This document shows positions 8,217 through 17,243 of a stretch of DNA of 64,000 bases, piece by piece (the stretch's first letter is position 1; every line of letters begins with the position of its first letter). The DNA is taken from contig NZ_QPEJ01000017.1 of NCBI RefSeq assembly GCF_003335085.1, positions 186,001 through 250,000 of the forward strand. Reading direction: 5' to 3'. The DNA is from Polaribacter sp. WD7 (lineage in GTDB: Bacteria > Bacteroidota > Bacteroidia > Flavobacteriales > Flavobacteriaceae). The position numbers were made by a program, and so were the translations under genes. The notes under the pieces were generated by a model. The model saw nothing but the letters and a program-made list of their open reading frames with translations. It searched no databases and was not told the origin of the DNA.

Positions 8217-9272
8217 ATGAAGACAGACTTTAACATCAATTCACTAGTTAGAGAAAACATCAAATCTCTACAACCATATTCTTCCGCTAGAGATGAATAT
8301 AAAGATGCTAACATACAAGAAATGATTTTCTTAGATGCTAATGAAAATCCTTTTGAAAATGGGGTAAATCGTTATCCAGATCCTAAACAAAATAATGTTA
8401 AAGATTTATTAGCCAAAATAAAAAAAATACCTAAAGAAAATATTTTATTAGGTAACGGTAGTGATGAGGTTTTAGATCTTTTATTTAGAGCTTTTTGTGA
8501 ACCCCATATAGATAATGTCATCACATTACCACCTACTTATGGTATGTATGGTGTTTTGGCAAATATAAATGCCATAGAAAACAAAAAAATATTATTAAAT
8601 GCAAATTTTCAACCATCTGTAAGTAAAATTTTAGCCACTGCTAATGAGCACAGTAAACTATTGTTTTTATGCTCTCCTAACAACCCTACAGGAAATAGTT
8701 TTTCTAACACTGCTGTAGAAAGATTACTAAAAGAATTTAATGGTTTGGTAGTTATAGATGAGGCTTATATAGATTTTTCTGAGCAAAATAGTTGGTTAGA
8801 AAAATTAGAAAAATATCCTAATTTAATAATTACACAAACGCTATCTAAGGCCTACGGTTTAGCAGGAATTAGGTTAGGAATTTGTTATGCATCTACAGCA
8901 ATAATTAATATATTAAACAATATAAAACCTCCATACAACGTCAATGAACTTACACAACAAAGAGCTATTCAAAGATTACAAAGATTAAATGAAGTTGAAA
9001 ATGAAATTGCACAATTAATAAGTGAAAGAAAACGACTGAAAAAAGAATTAGAATGTTGTGTGAGTTATATAGAAAAAGTGTATCCTTCAGACGGTAACTT
9101 TTTACTGCTAAAAGTAGATGATGCAAACTTACGTTACAATCAATTGATAGATTATGGTGTAGTTATCAGAAATAGAACTACTCAACCTTTGTGCGAAAAT
9201 TGTTTACGTATAAGCGTTGGAGTTTGCGAAGAAAATCAGAAATTAATAAGAGCTTTAAAAGCAATTCAGTAA
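8217..9272 (+). CDS. hisC: Histidinol-phosphate aminotransferase HisC
   Basis: PLP-dependent fold-type I aminotransferase of 351 residues that converts imidazole-acetol phosphate and glutamate to histidinol phosphate. Seen in order: [18 protein letters not shown] (substrate-binding N-terminus), [16 protein letters not shown] (phosphate site), [19 protein letters not shown] (the PLP-ring Asp), and [14 protein letters not shown] with the Schiff-base Lys near residue 212. Its TAA stop shares two bases with the hisB start (TAATG), so translation of the two is probably coupled. Confidence 0.96.
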   Translation: MKTDFNINSLVRENIKSLQPYSSARDEYKDANIQEMIFLDANENPFENGVNRYPDPKQNNVKDLLAKIKKIPKENILLGNGSDEVLDLLFRAFCEPHIDNVITLPPTYGMYGVLANINAIENKKILLNANFQPSVSKILATANEHSKLLFLCSPNNPTGNSFSNTAVERLLKEFNGLVVIDEAYIDFSEQNSWLEKLEKYPNLIITQTLSKAYGLAGIRLGICYASTAIINILNNIKPPYNVNELTQQRAIQRLQRLNEVENEIAQLISERKRLKKELECCVSYIEKVYPSDGNFLLLKVDDANLRYNQLIDYGVVIRNRTTQPLCENCLRISVGVCEENQKLIRALKAIQ

Positions 9273-10408
9273 TGAAAAAAGTATTATTTATAGACAGAGA
9301 TGGTACGTTAGTTTTAGAACCACCTGTAGATTATCAATTAGACAGTTTAGAGAAATTAGAATTCTATCCTAAAGTATTTCAATACATGGCAAAAATAGCG
9401 TCAGAATTGGATTATGAATTGGTAATGGTAACCAATCAAGATGGTTTGGGTACAGCTTCTTTTCCTGAAGAAACTTTTTGGCCAGCTCAAAATAAAGTCA
9501 TTAGTGCTTTTGAAAAAGAAGGTGTTGTTTTTTCTGAAATATGTATAGATAAAACGTTTCCGCATGAAAATGCAGAAACTCGAAAGCCTAGAACAGGTTT
9601 GTTAACTAAATATTTCTCAGAAGAATACGACTTGAACAACTCTTTTGTGCTAGGTGACCGCATTACAGACATGGAATTGGCTAAAAATTTAGGTGCAAAA
9701 GGAATTTATTTATCAGAAAATCCAACTTTGGGAGCAGATGAAATAGAAAGTTCTAAACAAGAAATTTTAGATTGTATAGCACTTACATCTACAGATTGGA
9801 AAACAATTTACGAGTTTTTAAAATTAAAAGATAGAGTTGCAGAAATTACCAGGAACACCAACGAAACTAAAATTTATATCAAATTAAATTTAGACGGTTC
9901 TGGTAAAAATGATATTGCTACCGGGTTACATTTTTTTGATCACATGTTAGATCAAATTGGTAGACATGGCGCTATGGATTTAACAATTAAAGTTGATGGA
10001 GATTTAGAAGTTGATGAACACCATACTATAGAAGATACTATGATTGCTTTTGGAGAGTTGTTTAACAAAGCTCTGGGTAATAAGTTAGGTATAGAAAGAT
10101 ATGGTTTTTGTTTGCCTATGGATGATTGTTTGGCACAAGTAGCAGTAGATTTTGGCGGAAGAAATTGGTTAGAATGGGACGCTGACTTTAAAAGAGAAAA
10201 AATAGGAGATATGCCAACAGAAATGTTTTATCACTTATTTAAATCTTTTACAGACGGTGCCAAATGTAATTTAAACATTAAGGCAGAAGGTGTAAACGAA
10301 CACCATAAAATAGAAGGTATTTTTAAAGCATTTGCTAAAGCAATGAAAATGGCAGTAAAAAGAAACGCCAACAACATGTTTTTACCATCTACAAAAGGTC
10401 TTCTTTAG
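9272..10408 (+). CDS. hisB: Bifunctional histidinol-phosphatase / imidazoleglycerol-phosphate dehydratase HisB
   Basis: Fusion of 378 residues. The N-terminal HAD phosphatase (about 1-165) shows the nucleophile motif [18 protein letters not shown] and [15 protein letters not shown]. The C-terminal dehydratase (about 185-378) shows the metal-binding histidine motifs [22 protein letters not shown] and [11 protein letters not shown]. Together they catalyse the sixth and eighth steps of histidine synthesis. The start at 9272 overlaps the hisC stop; an upstream in-frame ATG at 9191 would read back into hisC and is rejected. Confidence 0.96.
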   Translation: MKKVLFIDRDGTLVLEPPVDYQLDSLEKLEFYPKVFQYMAKIASELDYELVMVTNQDGLGTASFPEETFWPAQNKVISAFEKEGVVFSEICIDKTFPHENAETRKPRTGLLTKYFSEEYDLNNSFVLGDRITDMELAKNLGAKGIYLSENPTLGADEIESSKQEILDCIALTSTDWKTIYEFLKLKDRVAEITRNTNETKIYIKLNLDGSGKNDIATGLHFFDHMLDQIGRHGAMDLTIKVDGDLEVDEHHTIEDTMIAFGELFNKALGNKLGIERYGFCLPMDDCLAQVAVDFGGRNWLEWDADFKREKIGDMPTEMFYHLFKSFTDGAKCNLNIKAEGVNEHHKIEGIFKAFAKAMKMAVKRNANNMFLPSTKGLL

Positions 10409-10463
10409 TTGATCGTTTTGAGTTGTTAGTAGATTTAGACTATCAAACAAAAACCAATAATAA

Positions 10464-11045
10464 ATGAAACTAGTAATTATAAATTACGGAGCAGGAAACA
10501 TCAAAAGCATTCAGTTTGCGTTTAAACGATTAGGAGTAGATGCTGTTTTATCTAATGATATAGCAGAAATTAAAGCAGCAGATAAGATTATTTTTCCCGG
10601 CGTTGGAGAAGCAAGTTCTGCAATGAAAATGTTAAAAGAAAGTGGTTTAGATACAATTATACCCACCTTAAAACAACCTGTTTTAGGTATTTGCTTGGGT
10701 ATGCAATTAATGTGTAACTCATCTGAAGAAGGAAACACAAAAGGTTTAGGTATTTTTAATGTAGCTGTAAAACGTTTTGCAAACGATGTAAAAGTTCCGC
10801 AAATGGGATGGAATGTGATTTCCGATTTAAAATCAGATTTATTCAAAACAATCAAAGACAAAGAGTTTATGTATTTGGTGCATAGTTATTACGCAGAAAA
10901 GTGTGATGAAATGATAGCAAAAACAGATTATCAGGTTGAGTATGCATCTGCTTTACAAAAAGATAATTTTTACGGTGTTCAATTTCATCCAGAGAAATCA
11001 GGAATTGAAGGAAGCAAAATTCTTGAGAATTTTCTCAATTTATAA
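10464..11045 (+). CDS. hisH: Imidazole glycerol phosphate synthase glutaminase subunit HisH
   Basis: Class I glutamine amidotransferase subunit of 193 residues that delivers ammonia to HisF. The nucleophile elbow LGICLGMQLM has the catalytic Cys near residue 76, and FHPEKSG near the C-terminus supplies the His and Glu of the triad; PQMGWN is the family-specific loop. The start KLVIINYGAGNIKSI is typical. Its partner HisF is two genes downstream (12005), separated by hisA and a repeat element. Confidence 0.95.
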   Translation: MKLVIINYGAGNIKSIQFAFKRLGVDAVLSNDIAEIKAADKIIFPGVGEASSAMKMLKESGLDTIIPTLKQPVLGICLGMQLMCNSSEEGNTKGLGIFNVAVKRFANDVKVPQMGWNVISDLKSDLFKTIKDKEFMYLVHSYYAEKCDEMIAKTDYQVEYASALQKDNFYGVQFHPEKSGIEGSKILENFLNL

Positions 11046-11051
11046 ACATAA

Positions 11052-11151
11052 TGTCAGTTCGAGTAATTATTGAAGAATGATAAAATTGTATAAAGAACAA
11101 ATATTTAGAAACAAATTAATTCCTAATGTCATAAATTCACTCGATATGACA
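11052..11151 (+). repeat. Terminal-inverted-repeat element in the hisH-hisA gap
   Basis: The 100-bp unit begins TGTCAGTTCGAGTAATTATT and ends AAATTCACTCGATATGACA; the ends are imperfect inverted repeats (TGTCA...TGACA, CGAGT...ACTCG). The interior (AAAATTGTATAAAGAAC, TTTAGAAAC) is a decayed version of the core shared with the other copies. It fills nearly the whole gap and ends 30 bases before the hisA start. Confidence 0.65.
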
Positions 11152-11181
11152 AGATTAACAACTAAAAACTAATAATTTATT

Positions 11182-11916
11182 TTGAGAATAATACCAGCCA
11201 TAGATATTATAGATGCCAAATGCGTTCGTTTAACAAAAGGCGATTATAATACAAAAAAGATTTATAATGAAAACCCTGTAGAAGTTGCAAAAGAATTTGA
11301 AGACGCAGGTATAGAATATTTACATGTTGTAGATTTAGATGGGGCAAAAGCAAGTCAAATTATCAATTACAAAGTTTTAGAGCAAATTGCTACAAAAACC
11401 AATTTAAAGATTGATTTTGGAGGAGGCCTAAAGGCAGATAAAGATTTAGAAATTGCATTTAATTCTGGAGCACATCAAATAACAGGAGGTAGTATTGCTG
11501 TAAAAAATAAAACGGTTTTTGAGAGTTGGATTCAAAAATTTGGTTCAGAAAAAATAATTTTAGGAGCAGATTTTTATCCTGATAATTCAGGAGGAAAAAT
11601 AGCAACCAATGGATGGCAAGAAGAAAGTAACTTAGATTTAATTCCTTTTATTTCTGAGTATCAACAAAACGGAATTCAGTATGTAATTTGTACAGATATT
11701 TCTAAAGATGGTATGTTGCAAGGGCCAAGTTTTGATATGTATAAAACTATTTTAAATGATATTAAAAACCTTAAATTAATTGCCTCAGGTGGGATATCAA
11801 CTTTTGATGAACTCCCAAAATTAGCAGCAATAGGTTGTGAAGGCGTTATTATTGGTAAGGCCATTTATGAAAACAAAATCAGCTTAAAACAATTAGAAAA
11901 GTATATAATTAGTTGA
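11182..11916 (+). CDS. hisA: ProFAR isomerase HisA
   Basis: TIM-barrel sugar isomerase of 244 residues acting at the fourth step of the pathway. It opens [20 protein letters not shown] with the catalytic Asp at residue 8, has [15 protein letters not shown] near 85-100, the second catalytic Asp in [16 protein letters not shown] near 170, and the phosphate loop ASGGIS. The start codon is TTG; no ATG or GTG is available at the conserved N-terminus, so the TTG is well supported by homology. Confidence 0.95.
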   Translation: MRIIPAIDIIDAKCVRLTKGDYNTKKIYNENPVEVAKEFEDAGIEYLHVVDLDGAKASQIINYKVLEQIATKTNLKIDFGGGLKADKDLEIAFNSGAHQITGGSIAVKNKTVFESWIQKFGSEKIILGADFYPDNSGGKIATNGWQEESNLDLIPFISEYQQNGIQYVICTDISKDGMLQGPSFDMYKTILNDIKNLKLIASGGISTFDELPKLAAIGCEGVIIGKAIYENKISLKQLEKYIIS

Positions 11917-11954
11917 TGATTTTTAGTTTTTGGTTAATAGTTTTATTATTCATG

Positions 11955-11996
11955 ACCATCAACTAACAACTAACAACCATCAACCAACAACCAACA
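11955..11996 (+). repeat. Imperfect 21-bp tandem repeat before hisF
   Basis: Two adjacent 21-base units, ACCATCAACTAACAACTAACA (11955-11975) and a copy at 11976-11996 with C for T at two places. Made of CAA/AAC-like triplets, so it is poor in structure and rich in A and C. It leaves an open frame into hisF, which is why automatic callers may extend hisF upstream. Confidence 0.7.
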
Positions 11997-12004
11997 ATAA
12001 AAAT

Positions 12005-12760
12005 ATGTTAACAAAAAGAATAGTACCTTGTTTAGATATTAAAAACGGTAGAACTGTAAAAGGTGTTAATTTCGTAAATTTAATTGATGCTGGAGATCCT
12101 GTAGTTTTGGCAAAACAATATGCAGATTTGGGGGCAGACGAATTGGTGTTTTTAGACATAGCTGCTACTTTAGAAAATAGAGGAACCACATTAGATATGG
12201 TTTTAAAAGTAGCAGAACAGGTAAACATACCGTTTACAGTAGGAGGTGGTATTTCTTCAGTAGAACATGTAGATGCCTTATTAAAGTGTGGTGCAGATAA
12301 AGTTTCTATCAATTCTTCTGCTGTTAAAAGACCAGAATTGGTAAGCGAACTAGCAGAAAAATTTGGTAGCCAATGTGTTGTTGTTGCTATAGATGCAAAA
12401 CAAATTGATGGAGAGTGGTTTGTACATTTGGCAGGAGGAACAATACCTACAAAAATAAAGTTATTTGATTGGGCTAAAGAGGTAGAAAAACGTGGCGCAG
12501 GAGAAATTCTGTTTACCTCAATGGATCATGATGGTACAAAAGCTGGTTTTGCCAATGAAGCTTTGGCTCACTTATCAAACTTAGTAAATATCCCAATTAT
12601 TGCTTCTGGAGGAGCAGGAAGTATAGAGCATTTTGTAGATACGTTTAAAGAAGGGAAGTCAGATGCGGCTTTGGCAGCAAGTGTTTTTCATTTTGGTGAA
12701 ATTCCGATATTAGAATTAAAACAAAAATTAAAAGAGAATAATATTCCAGTACGATTGTAA
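12005..12760 (+). CDS. hisF: Imidazole glycerol phosphate synthase cyclase subunit HisF
   Basis: TIM-barrel cyclase of 251 residues, the normal length. It starts [20 protein letters not shown], with the catalytic Asp at residue 11, [20 protein letters not shown] near 80-100, VVAIDAKQ with the second catalytic Asp near 130, and the phosphate loops ASGGAGS and [11 protein letters not shown]. Uses ammonia from HisH to make IGP and AICAR. The frame stays open to 11930, but that extension translates the tandem repeat and does not belong to the family, so ATG 12005 is chosen. Confidence 0.96.
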   Translation: MLTKRIVPCLDIKNGRTVKGVNFVNLIDAGDPVVLAKQYADLGADELVFLDIAATLENRGTTLDMVLKVAEQVNIPFTVGGGISSVEHVDALLKCGADKVSINSSAVKRPELVSELAEKFGSQCVVVAIDAKQIDGEWFVHLAGGTIPTKIKLFDWAKEVEKRGAGEILFTSMDHDGTKAGFANEALAHLSNLVNIPIIASGGAGSIEHFVDTFKEGKSDAALAASVFHFGEIPILELKQKLKENNIPVRL

Positions 12761-12767
12761 TGCAAAT

Positions 12768-12869
12768 TGTCACTTCGAGTGATTTTGAGGTAGCAAAAAT
12801 TATATCGAGAAGTAGTTAAAAGTTTTTAATATAACTTCGATAAGAAAAATGAAATCAATCTAACTGACA
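12768..12869 (+). repeat. Terminal-inverted-repeat element in the hisF-hisIE gap
   Basis: The 102-bp unit begins TGTCACTTCGAGTGATTTTG and ends AAATGAAATCAATCTAACTGACA (the last 19 bases being a near reverse complement of the start). An inner pair, TATCGAGAAGT and AACTTCGATA, is nested inside, so the whole unit can fold into a long hairpin. It is the best preserved copy of the family in this window and occupies most of the gap between two his genes. Confidence 0.75.
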
Positions 12870-12887
12870 AAATATAAAACTATAATT

Positions 12888-13487
12888 ATGAACATCAACT
12901 TTGATAAAAATAATGACGGATTAGTCCCAGCAATCATTCAAGATGCAACCACAAAAAATGTTTTGATGTTAGGCTATATGAATGAAGAAGCGTTTTCTAA
13001 AACTCAAGAAACAAATTTGGTAACTTTTTTCAGTAGAACTAAAAATCGTCTTTGGACAAAAGGTGAGGAAAGCGGTAATGTGTTACATTTAGTTGATATA
13101 AAATTAGACTGTGATAATGATACCTTATTAATTTCTGTAAATCCAAAAGGACCAACTTGCCATACAGGTTCTGGAACATGCTGGAACGAAGAAAATACAC
13201 CAAACTATGGATTCTTTTCAACACTAGAAAACGTTATTACAGAAAGAGTAACCAACAAAGACACTAAAAAATCTTATGTTGCAAGCTTATTTGCAAAAGG
13301 AATTAATAAAGTGGCTCAAAAAGTAGGTGAGGAGGCTGTAGAAACTGTTATTGAAGCTATGGATACTAATGACGAGTTGTTTTTATATGAATCTGCAGAT
13401 TTATTATTTCATTATTTAATGTTATTACAAGCAAAAGGGTTTACATTAAAAGATATTGAAGCAGAATTAAAAGGCAGACATAAATAA
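12888..13487 (+). CDS. hisI: Bifunctional phosphoribosyl-AMP cyclohydrolase / phosphoribosyl-ATP pyrophosphatase HisIE
   Basis: Fusion of 199 residues covering steps two and three. The N-terminal cyclohydrolase (about 1-105) has GLVPAIIQDATTKNVLMLGY, WTKGEESGN, the metal-site DCDNDTLL and the zinc cysteines in GPTCHTGSGTCW. The C-terminal pyrophosphatase (about 110-199) has the MazG-like helices KVAQKVGEEAVETVIEA and ESADLLFHYLMLL. Last gene of the operon; no clear terminator follows. Confidence 0.95.
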   Translation: MNINFDKNNDGLVPAIIQDATTKNVLMLGYMNEEAFSKTQETNLVTFFSRTKNRLWTKGEESGNVLHLVDIKLDCDNDTLLISVNPKGPTCHTGSGTCWNEENTPNYGFFSTLENVITERVTNKDTKKSYVASLFAKGINKVAQKVGEEAVETVIEAMDTNDELFLYESADLLFHYLMLLQAKGFTLKDIEAELKGRHK

Positions 13488-13712
13488 AATGTAAAAATTA
13501 ATTAATATTATTTGATTTGTAAAATAGTCTATACTGTACTAATTTATAATATGATTGATAGTGCATAGAATAGCAATCAAAGATTTTTTTGAGAATTTAT
13601 ACAATAAGATAAATAGTATTATTTAATGCTTTAGTGTTATTTTTTAATAATAATTTAATTTTCTGTACTTGTATTAAGTAGTACTTTCGCAACTTATTTA
13701 TAATGATACTTT

Positions 13713-14600
13713 TTGAAAAATTCCAAAATACTTATTATTCTATCTTTCCTAGCTATTTATATAGTTTGGGGTTCTACTTATTTGTTTAATAAGATAGCTG
13801 TTACAGAGCTTCCTGCATTTTTTTTAGCATCAATTCGCTTTTTTACTGCGGGTTGTATCATGATTTTAATAGCTTATTTTACAAAAGCAAGATTAAGAGT
13901 ATCTCTCAAAGAACTTTTAAACATCAGCATAACTTCGTTTTTCTTTTTAATTCTTGGAAATAGTGTCTTTGTTTGGGCTTTACAATTTGTAGATAGTGGT
14001 TTTGGGTCATTAATAGCCTCTACAAACCCTTTATTTGTTTTGTTGATGATGAGAATCACCGATAAAAAAAAGATGCAAAAAAAATCTATTCTTGGTGTAA
14101 CTCTAGGAGTACTCGGTATGATTTTATTAATCAGTCAACAAGAATTTACAGCAAAAGAAGGGAGTTTAATGGGTATTTTAGTAATGCTTTTTTGTGTTTT
14201 AAATTGGAGTTATGGTAGCATTTTTGTGTCTAAAGCCTCCTTACCAAATAATTTTTTAGTGAGTACAGGGTATCAAATGATAATTGGTGGAATTTTATTA
14301 GGTACAATTAGTGTTTTTTTTCAAGAAGATTGGTCTTCTCCTTTACGTTGGAGTCCTAATGTGCAGTTAGCCATGTTTTTCTTAGTTGTTTTTGGAGGAA
14401 TTATAGCCTTTACATCTTTCAATTTTTTGTTGAAAAATGTTTCACCGGACAAAGTTGCTACATCTGCCTTCGTGAATCCTGTAATAGCATTATTTATGGG
14501 ATGGTATTTTTTAGACGAAAAACTATCAGCACAATCAATTATTGCTTCTTGTGTTTTACTGACAGGAGTCTATTTTATAACCTCTAGAAAACGAAAATAA
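13713..14600 (+). CDS. EamA/DMT-family transporter
   Basis: Inner-membrane protein of 295 residues with about ten hydrophobic segments in two EamA repeats, the usual drug/metabolite exporter layout. Typical landmarks are YIVWGSTYLFNKIAVTELPAF at the start, RFFTAGC, and in the second half ATSAFVNPVIALFMGWYFLDE. The substrate cannot be told. Start is a TTG at 13713; the ATG at 13703 is out of frame. The next gene starts one base after its stop, so the two are co-translated. Confidence 0.85.
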   Translation: MKNSKILIILSFLAIYIVWGSTYLFNKIAVTELPAFFLASIRFFTAGCIMILIAYFTKARLRVSLKELLNISITSFFFLILGNSVFVWALQFVDSGFGSLIASTNPLFVLLMMRITDKKKMQKKSILGVTLGVLGMILLISQQEFTAKEGSLMGILVMLFCVLNWSYGSIFVSKASLPNNFLVSTGYQMIIGGILLGTISVFFQEDWSSPLRWSPNVQLAMFFLVVFGGIIAFTSFNFLLKNVSPDKVATSAFVNPVIALFMGWYFLDEKLSAQSIIASCVLLTGVYFITSRKRK

Positions 14601-14601
14601 T

Positions 14602-15900
14602 TTGAAACCCAATAAATATTCATTTGTCAAACCAGAAAAATGGCCTTTTTTTTACGGTTATGTAATTTTAATTTTTGGCAGCATAGGTGTATTGTTTAGT
14701 ATACCAGGGCAAACAGTTGGCGTTTCTGTATTTACAGATCCAGTAAAAGATGCCCTAGGTTTAACTAGAAATGAATTTAGTAATGCATATATGATTGGTA
14801 CGTTAATAAGCGCCTTTTTTGTAACCAAAGCAGGTTTTTTATTTGATAAATTAGGGGCTCGAATAGTTGCTTTTTTTGCAGCCTTTTTTTTAGGAGTATC
14901 TTTAATTATTTTTTCTTATTCAGAATTAATTGTAACTAGTTTTACTAGTAAATCTTGGGGTATTCCTTTTGTATTGCTCTGTTTCTTATTCTTTCTAATA
15001 CGTTTTTGTGGCCAAGGAGTATTAACCATGTCTTCTAGAAATATGGTAATGATGTGGTTTGATAAAAATAGGGGAAAAGTAAACGCAGTAAGTAGTATTT
15101 CTATTTCTCTAGGTTTTTCTGCGGCGCCTATTTTTTTAGATTATTTAATTCGTAATAACGGTTGGCAATTAACATGGCAATTATTAGCCATTTCACTATT
15201 CATTTTTGCTTTTTTAATACTACAGTTTTTCAGAAATAAACCAGAAGATTTTGGGTTGGTTCCTGATGGTTATTCTGCTAAGGCAAAAAAGAAATCTCCT
15301 AAAATAGAAACTATAGATTTTACATTAACTGAAGCAAAAAAAACGAGAGCATTTTGGATGTTTGGTTTGGCATTAACCTTTAGTAGCTTTTTTATTACAG
15401 GATTTACATTTCATGTGGTTTCTATTTTTGAATCTGTTTCGTTATCAAAATCAGACGCCATAGCAATCTTTTTTCCAATTTCAATAATTTCAATTTCAAC
15501 ATCAACTGTCGCAAATATTTTGAGTGATTATGTTGCTCATAAATATTATTTATATGTAATGATTATAGGTGGGTTTACAGCTTCTTTTGGTCTACTTTTT
15601 TTAGAAGATGATTTTGGTATGTACCTCATATTATTAGGTTTGGGTATTTATAGTGGTCTGTTTGCCGTAGTAAACGCAGTAACTTGGCCTCGTTATTTTG
15701 GAAGAAAATTTTTAGGTGCTATAACAGGTAAAGTTGCTAGTTTTTTAGTTGTAGCAAGCGCAATAGCCCCAAGTTTATTTAGTTACTGTTACACAAAATT
15801 AGGTAGCTATACTTACATAAGTTATGTGCTAATTACATTTCTGTTTTTCTTAACTTTAGGGTCTTTGAGATTAGAGAAACCAAAAAAAAAGCCAAACTAA
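14602..15900 (+). CDS. MFS transporter
   Basis: Major facilitator protein of 432 residues with about twelve membrane segments. PFFYGYVILIFGSIGVLFSIPG at the start and TRNEFSNAYMIGT followed by FDKLGARIVAFF (the loop 2-3 motif) resemble the oxalate/formate-antiporter-like branch, but the substrate is unknown. A long basic central loop (about residues 218-245, KAKKKSPK) separates the halves. TTG start, one base after the previous stop; both this and its neighbour use TTG. Confidence 0.85.
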   Translation: MKPNKYSFVKPEKWPFFYGYVILIFGSIGVLFSIPGQTVGVSVFTDPVKDALGLTRNEFSNAYMIGTLISAFFVTKAGFLFDKLGARIVAFFAAFFLGVSLIIFSYSELIVTSFTSKSWGIPFVLLCFLFFLIRFCGQGVLTMSSRNMVMMWFDKNRGKVNAVSSISISLGFSAAPIFLDYLIRNNGWQLTWQLLAISLFIFAFLILQFFRNKPEDFGLVPDGYSAKAKKKSPKIETIDFTLTEAKKTRAFWMFGLALTFSSFFITGFTFHVVSIFESVSLSKSDAIAIFFPISIISISTSTVANILSDYVAHKYYLYVMIIGGFTASFGLLFLEDDFGMYLILLGLGIYSGLFAVVNAVTWPRYFGRKFLGAITGKVASFLVVASAIAPSLFSYCYTKLGSYTYISYVLITFLFFLTLGSLRLEKPKKKPN

Positions 15901-15918
15901 ATGTTTGACTCTTTTTTA

Positions 15919-16053
15919 CTATTTTCCTTTTCTGTTAGGTATATAATTTATCCCACTTCTTGTATCTCTAACCTTAGTTCCGCTGTCGTTAAAGTTTACC
16001 ACTAAATTATCTTCTTTCGGCTTTTTATCTTCCTTTATATTTTTATTTTTCAT
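15919..16053 (-). CDS. Small hydrophilic protein, 44 residues
   Basis: An open frame of 44 codons starting at the ATG complementary to 16051-16053. It begins MKNKNIKEDKKPKEDNLVV and ends IPNRKGK: highly charged, no membrane span, with GTKVRDTRSGINYIP in the middle. It lies 4 bases after the stop of the 94-residue protein on the same strand, which supports translation from one transcript. Family unknown; too short for the usual size cutoffs. Confidence 0.6.
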   Translation of the reverse strand: MKNKNIKEDKKPKEDNLVVNFNDSGTKVRDTRSGINYIPNRKGK

Positions 16054-16057
16054 TTTA

Positions 16058-16342
16058 TTACTTTTTAGAGTTAATGGTGTCAATTTCTAAATTTTCATTG
16101 TCTTCACTTCCTAAACTATACAATTGATTCTCTTCATCTTTGTAAGCTTTTTCAGTTTTGTTTTTTGGTAAAGTTCTTCCGGGAACATCTAAATCTTTTC
16201 CTGTAAAATCAACATCTTTGGCTCTGTTTTTTAAATAGGTATCTTCGCCACCATCATTTCGCAAATGCTGCTCTTTATCACCTAAAATGTTTATATCTTC
16301 TTTTGTGATTTCTGAATTGTATTTCTTATTTTGTATTTTCAT
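16058..16342 (-). CDS. Hydrophilic protein of unknown function, 94 residues
   Basis: Charged, Asp/Glu/Lys/Asn-rich protein with no signal, no membrane segment and probably little fixed structure. Segments such as QHLRNDGGEDTYLKNR and FTGKDLDVPGRTLP look like conserved islands. The composition resembles stress-associated hydrophilic proteins like the one at 44877, but I cannot name a family. Probably first gene of a two-gene unit with the 44-residue protein. Confidence 0.7.
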   Translation of the reverse strand: MKIQNKKYNSEITKEDINILGDKEQHLRNDGGEDTYLKNRAKDVDFTGKDLDVPGRTLPKNKTEKAYKDEENQLYSLGSEDNENLEIDTINSKK

Positions 16343-16609
16343 TATACTGAATTTATAATTAATATATATTTTAATTTTAAGAATGTATGAAACCGTTATT
16401 AATCATTTTATGTAAACAAGTTTGTACATTACTACAAGAACAAAAGTAGAAACGGAATTAGCCTTACAATATCGTAAATGATTTAAATTTTATTCCAATC
16501 CATTCAATTTAACACTTTTTAAAACTTTACCTTTTTTATTTAACAGGCTGTTAACCCATGCGAAAACTCATTTTTTTTAATTTAGAAATGAATCAAAAAA
16601 ATATTAAAA

Positions 16610-16747
16610 ATGAGTACAATAAGGGAAAACAAAAAGTTTAAAAGAACAAAAAGACAAGACACTCCTTTGAGTATTAATAGAGAACTAGAAAAGAACAAGG
16701 AGTTTAAAATTGATGCTGATACAATCAAAAAAAATCAGAAAAGTTAA
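16610..16747 (+). CDS. Small basic protein, 45 residues
   Basis: An open frame of 45 codons, MSTIRENKKFKRTKRQDTPL at the start, very rich in Lys and Arg, ending TIKKNQKS. It is followed within 6 bases by an intrinsic terminator, which argues that it is a real, separately transcribed gene. A second ATG at 16588 opens a different 17-codon frame. Function unknown; the charge would suit binding to nucleic acid, but that is only inference. Confidence 0.55.
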   Translation: MSTIRENKKFKRTKRQDTPLSINRELEKNKEFKIDADTIKKNQKS

Positions 16748-16752
16748 TTATC

Positions 16753-16780
16753 AAGTCCTATAACATCTAGGACTTTTTTT
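16753..16780 (+). terminator. Terminator after the 45-residue gene
   Basis: AAGTCCTA (16753-16760) and TAGGACTT (16768-16775) form an 8-bp stem with a short loop, followed by a T-run to 16780. Confidence 0.8.
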
Positions 16781-16888
16781 AAGCTATACTCAGTGATTTT
16801 AGTTATATGAGTTCACTATGTATTTGTTTGAGCTAAGAATAACTTTAGCTTATAGTTAATTTTGAGTGAAACTAAAAAAATAAAAAAT

Positions 16889-17191
16889 ATGAATATTAAT
16901 TTTGAATATCACAATGTAGAAGCTAGTAATAGACTAGAAGAATATACTAAAGATAAATTGGAGAAACTTTATCATAAATTTCAAATGATTGTACGAGCAG
17001 ATGTCTTTTTTAAAACGGAAAATACATCATCAGATAAAACAGGTATGATATGCAACATTAGATTATCTGTACCTGGTCCAAGATTGTTTGCAGAAGCAAG
17101 TCATGAGGACTTTATAGGCTCTATTAATGAGTCTGTAAGTGATTTGGAAAAACAATTGACAAAGAAAAAAGGAAAAATGATGACGTATTAG
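16889..17191 (+). CDS. hpf: Ribosome hibernation promoting factor (HPF/RaiA, short form)
   Basis: Protein of 100 residues with the S30AE/RaiA fold: MNINFEYHNVEASNRLEEYT, KLEKLYHKFQMIVRADVFFK and VPGPRLFAEASHEDFIGSIN. It lacks the C-terminal dimerisation domain of long HPF. It binds the decoding region of the small ribosomal subunit and stabilises idle ribosomes in stationary phase. The frame can be extended back to a TTG at 16862, but the family N-terminus matches the ATG at 16889. Confidence 0.88.
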   Translation: MNINFEYHNVEASNRLEEYTKDKLEKLYHKFQMIVRADVFFKTENTSSDKTGMICNIRLSVPGPRLFAEASHEDFIGSINESVSDLEKQLTKKKGKMMTY

Positions 17192-17243
17192 ATTCACTAA
17201 TACGATTTATCAAAAAAGAAATTCCAATTTAAAAAACAAAAAA

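Noticed and set aside
9191..9271. N-terminal extension of hisB
   Set aside because: Would overlap hisC by 80 bases and precede the conserved HAD start; ATG 9272 gives the normal fusion.
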